Source: Sipunculus nudus
Lineage: Eukaryota; Annelida; Sipuncula; Golfingiida; Sipunculidae
Reading direction: 5' to 3'
DNA: 64,000 bases
Assembly: GCA_026874595.1 (NCBI GenBank)
Contig: CM049308.1
Span: 74,188,624 to 74,252,623 of the forward strand
Below, piece after piece: positions 59,802 through 64,000 of the stretch (position 1 is the first letter of the stretch; each line of letters begins with the position of its first letter). Below the pieces are notes generated by a model. It had not been told where the DNA came from. It saw only the letters and a list, made by a program, of their open reading frames with translations, and made no database searches. Made by a program: the position numbers and the translations under genes.

Positions 59802-60883
59802 AGACAGGATTTTCTAAACAGAAGAGGCCTAACTGGACCCGGCCGAGCATGATCTGGGAAGGGGATTCCCCAGGTTTTGCCACTGACATGAGGGTGCAGA
59901 CGGACTTTTCCTGACATTTAGTCACCTTTGTTGGCTCTTTTGTTGCCACTCTACAGCCCTTACATGCGTAGGCTGCTAACTAGGAAATGATGCTGCTTTT
60001 CATCTTTACGACTCCTGTATCTCTTAGTCCTTAACTTTGCACCTGTTATTCCCCGACTCGGCCTTGACACGTTGGGAGCTGGCACCACGCAGTCTGCACT
60101 GACGCCGTATCAGGATTTCAAGCGACGTGTTATATGACAACCAACATATAGCTGCTTGTTGATCGTATAAGTTTAATAATATCAAACTGATCAATCAATT
60201 AATTTATTATTAAATGTGTTGAACGCTTGTAAATAATAAAAACTTTATTTTTTATTTTGGGACTTTTTTTTACAAGTTTCAAGACACATATGACCGAAGG
60301 GGTCAAGTAAAACTCGGTGCATGGTGCCTCAGCAAAGGCATTAACATTGGAGGAACAATAAATAGGATTCTTTAAAAAAATAAATCCAGGACCACGTTAA
60401 AAATCGTTCCTCCTTATTGTTGACAATAATCAAAATAATTTCATTAATATTTCAAATCTTTTGAAATATCAGACAATTAACAATTTAAAAAAAATTATAC
60501 CATGCATTTCAGCATATTTTATTTCTCTGCCCAAATAATATGAAAAATAGGCTTCGTAATGGCTTCCTTACATTAAACGTTTGTGTTGTATATGGGTTGG
60601 GGATATTTTCACTCTGTTTGAAATTTTTTTTAAAGTTTTCTTTTAAGTATATGTAATGATAAAATGTTATATTGTTTTAAAAATGTGTATTTGTTGTATA
60701 AAATGTGATAAGCAATGTTTTATCCATTTTTATATAACAAAAAAAAAAAACAAATTCCATGCCAAGTATGCACACACACGCATGCATATAATTTAAGAAG
60801 TGTGATTAAAATGTATGTAAATTTAAGTATGTAATACTTGTATATGAAATATGAATATATAACGTGTATACATGTAAATAATG

Positions 60884-60918
<35 letters not shown>

Positions 60919-61680
60919 AGATATATAAAGATAGACACTTGTTTTATGTATATAACAAAATATCAAATCAATTACCTAGTCAGTCATAAAGAGAACTCCA
61001 AATCTGTTTCAGCAGTCTCTCTCCTTCCTTGTTGGTATGATTTGCCATATTGCACTCAAAGATGTTACACTTGAACCTTCAGATGATACACTTGCCGAAG
61101 TACCCATGCATTTAGTCCAAAAATACCTATACCTATACTGATCAACCTTACCAAAGACAACATATGGGTAATTTTGTATAATTTTAAATGTTAATTTATT
61201 GTAAATGTACTTTTCTTGGAATTAAATCTGCTATCATGCAGAGTATTATAACTGAAATGTATGGTTTCAGGGCACATTTTTTTTCATATTACACAATTCT
61301 TAAATTAGGGCATACTAAAAGTACCCCTGAAATCCAGATAAACGGTTTTACATCAGCCCAAACAAAAACAGAGCAATTATTCTTAAAATCTTGCTTGTAA
61401 ATTTTTATTTGCACAAGTAAAGCCTAGCTGAGACAGTATGGCAAGAACTTTACCTATAACATTGCCAACATAAAACAGATTAATAATACTTTCATTAATA
61501 GCCATGGGGCTTTCCGTCTGGTGGTGTGTTATATACAGAACTGTATCATACATATATACTGTGTATAATTATAATGTCACTGTGTGTGTGATTTTTGTAC
61601 TATGAAACATGACTCTTTCATGATTCATTTAAAAATGTGAATTTCATGCTTTGTATTATATATTTCAAATTTATTAAATC
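59802..61680. other. non-coding DNA after the Gypsy element
   Basis: The first 300 bases are GC-richer than their surroundings and match neither the LTR nor the expected flank. The rest is AT-rich with a (TA)n run at about 60,882-60,906. No gene is supported. Confidence 0.45.
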
Positions 61681-61683
61681 AAT

Positions 61684-61797
<114 letters not shown>

Positions 61798-62278
61798 GAT
61801 AATCAAATGTATGTATCATTTCCTTGATGATGGGCCGGAGGGGGGGGGGGGGGAGTACTTAAAATTAGTACCACCCTCCATCGGGATGGGTGTGGTACGT
61901 ATACAGCTTCATTTAAGACTAGCCCCGTGTGTTGTACTATAAGGTTACATGTATTTATGAGGTAAGGCCTGCAAAGTAAAATCTCGCTTTATATATTATA
62001 CGAAAAGTATATATAGTAATACTACTGCTATACAAAAAGCGCTTATAAATGTCAAAACAACAATTTTGCATTTCTGATTATGAAGCATGTATGTATAAAT
62101 CATGATAAAAAGAAAGGACCAGCGCTTTATTCATATTACAAAACCAAGTGGCTTATCAGCTGATTTTTGCAGAATCAAAATATGCCACCACGGCACCAGT
62201 CACAACATTGTTAATGTTACAACAACAAGAAACTTTTTTGCAAAGCGTCGCGAGCGATATTGAACAAACTCGACCAAG

Positions 62279-62410
62279 TCAAGAATCATCATCGGCATCT
62301 TGTACTACTCTACATTTTCTTGCTCCAAATATTATATTAATAAATAATCTCGTTATTTTGATAATAATCACCAGATTGAGAATATCCCTTAAAATTCCCA
62401 CAGACTCCAT
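62279..62410 (-). CDS. possible 43-residue small protein or exon, unknown function
   Basis: Minus-strand ATG at 62,410 in a favourable context (A at -3, G at +4). It reads MESVGILRDI, a hydrophobic and basic middle (LNLVIIIKITRLFINIIFGA) and an acidic end (QDADDDS), then TGA. The middle could be an amphipathic or membrane-associated helix. I do not recognise it. Upstream on this strand the DNA is GC-richer with a CRE-like site, which would suit a promoter. A longer plus-strand frame covers the same bases, and chance cannot be excluded. Confidence 0.22.
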   Translation of the reverse strand: MESVGILRDILNLVIIIKITRLFINIIFGARKCRVVQDADDDS

Positions 62411-62710
62411 CCTCGATTTTGTACAGCCTGTCACTTCGTCACTGGAATGGAATCAAACCTGTTGCCAGTTTTGGCTTGCAGCGGCCGCTGTCTGTGTCAC
62501 CGACTTTTGTTTTTAACAACGCATACATGGCCCAAAATTACATGAGGCTAATGTCGAAGTTGCCATAAATCTACAGATCTAAATTCGCCGTTTTATTCTC
62601 CTTTAACGTGTCTCAGACATTGTCATTTTACGATGATTCCTGCGACTCGCTTGATCAGACCGACCCGTCCAGCCTTGCTGAAACCAGGTGGACGCGCAAC
62701 CGGGGTTCTG

Positions 62711-62724
62711 GTTGTGACGTCACA
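62711..62724. promoter_or_regulatory. CRE-like palindrome TGACGTCA
   Basis: TGACGTCA occurs within GTTGTGACGTCACACACG in a GC-richer patch (about 62,450-62,770). It matches the full CREB/ATF site, but function is not shown. Confidence 0.3.
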
Positions 62725-63243
62725 CACGTCCCAAGGGCTGTCTCAACTTTTTCAGGGGGGCTCCTAGGACTCTGTTCACATATTCGTTCCTATCACAGAT
62801 AGTCGCTCCCCAATGTCAGTAATTTTTACATCAATTCTATTTGTAGGTTCATACCTTTCATGTATGCAAAAACAGCCAGAGGATGGAAGTAGGGCTTTAA
62901 GTATTTTAATAATCTTGTGTATATCTCAGTTCATCTCATTAGTTCGTTTTGGTTAAAAACAATTTTTTTATCAGCAGAGGCGTCACGAGAACCTTGATTT
63001 ATCAATTCACATTGAACACGTTATGTTTTCGAGCAACACAGTTCCAGTGTGTCTGTCAACCAGAGAGAAAAAAAAAACCAAGGACATACAAGAAGTTTTT
63101 CAATTTTCCATTTGGAGTAAGCAAACTGTCCTTGAATGATTGAGAGGTACCTTACTTTTTCTCGGAGTAACAAATTTTAGTTGACTTACCTGGTAAATGA
63201 ATGGTTAGTTTTAAGATATGCATAATGTCAGTAAGATACAAGG

Positions 63244-63311
<68 letters not shown>

Positions 63312-63393
63312 ATATAATATATAATATCAGCAAGATACAAATTGAGGCGATGTATGGAAGAATAACTGTCTTTTCCTTTAATTAATAACACGC

Positions 63394-63445
<52 letters not shown>
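63244..63445. repeat. two (TA)n microsatellites
   Basis: TA runs at about 63,244-63,303 and 63,397-63,445 separated by about 90 bases that include a TATAA-rich echo of the first run. Confidence 0.95.
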
Positions 63446-63449
<4 letters not shown>

Positions 63450-64000
63450 CCACATGGGTTTCTAAGCTTGACCTTTTTTAAATGCTCGCACGTCATGTGC
63501 AGCCAATGGATTACACCACAGTGTATGTCAAACTATGCGTGAAGAATGTTGGGATTTTGCCAGGCACTGCGTATAACTTATGTGTCACGCTCAAGTACAT
63601 CCACACATATACCTCTTTACAAGGAAGCTATGGCGATCTGTTGCCTCTTGTGTGTGTTTATTTTCAAAATGATTGCAGGTTCCGAGGACACAGTAACCAC
63701 TTCAAGGTATAACCTTTTATTTACCATCTTTTGCTAATACCATAAACGTACCTTTGTGGTCTGCCTGTCCCGTAAAAAAAGTCCACGTGAATACTTCCGT
63801 TCATTATCCCATCCACCAGAGAAATTATTTTGTCACTCGTGTCTGTTTGTTTGAAAGGTATAATATGGATCAGGATAAATCCGATTAAAGTGTATCTGGA
63901 TAATGGGATATTTCCGACACTACTGACGGCCCTTCTAATCACCGTCTGATTTGTTTTTGAGGTATAAATTAAACTTTCTTCTCAAGGTAATTTTAGTAAA

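Noticed and set aside
62148-62516. 122-residue plus-strand frame
   Set aside because: Its composition changes along its length and it shows no family signature; kept only as a competitor to the weak minus-strand candidate.

Overview
The window is AT-rich animal DNA with short exons, long introns, many (TA)n tracts and layered transposon remnants. Style and repeat content suggest a marine invertebrate, most likely a mollusc such as a bivalve. The organism is inferred, not proven.

The only host gene I can support with confidence is on the + strand from 11,282 to about 45,140. It can be read end to end as 30 coding exons: one signal-peptide exon, 28 exons that each encode exactly one thrombospondin type-1 repeat (TSR), and a final exon that contributes only two coding bases and the stop. 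The junctions fit throughout: exon 1 ends in phase 2, exon 2 starts in phase 2, and every later junction is phase 1. The summed CDS is 4,173 nt, giving about 1,390 residues. All 28 domains keep six cysteines, a WxxW motif and a Cxx(S/T)C motif. No other domain, transmembrane segment or GPI signal is seen. The product should be a secreted, Trp/Cys/Arg-rich, heavily C-mannosylated and O-fucosylated protein, built like an enlarged properdin. Exons 10-11 and 12-13 lie in a recent tandem duplication whose exons differ only at synonymous sites. The intron after exon 7 holds a decayed minisatellite that appears to have grown from that exon's own donor junction.

Region by region: 1-11.2 kb is non-coding with tandem repeats, a TTAA-flanked MITE and other palindromic elements; 11.3-45.1 kb is the TSR gene, with introns holding a second copy of the MITE, a tandem pair of tRNA-derived SINEs and large microsatellites; 45.2-49 kb is non-coding apart from a remnant of one LTR retrotransposon (LTR end, primer-site-like sequence, gag fragment); 49.5-60 kb is a nested transposon stack. 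In that stack, a copy of the 9.5-10.6 kb block was hit by a Ty3/Gypsy element, whose 5' LTR was then split by a 4.7-kb foldback/Mutator-like element with about 577-bp inverted arms and a perfect 9-bp target duplication. The Gypsy element has recognisable gag, protease, reverse transcriptase, RNase H and integrase but is broken by stops and frameshifts and has a truncated 3' LTR. The stretch 60-64 kb has no confident gene; a GC-richer patch near 62.4-62.8 kb with a CRE-like site and a 43-residue minus-strand reading frame could be the 5' end of a gene.
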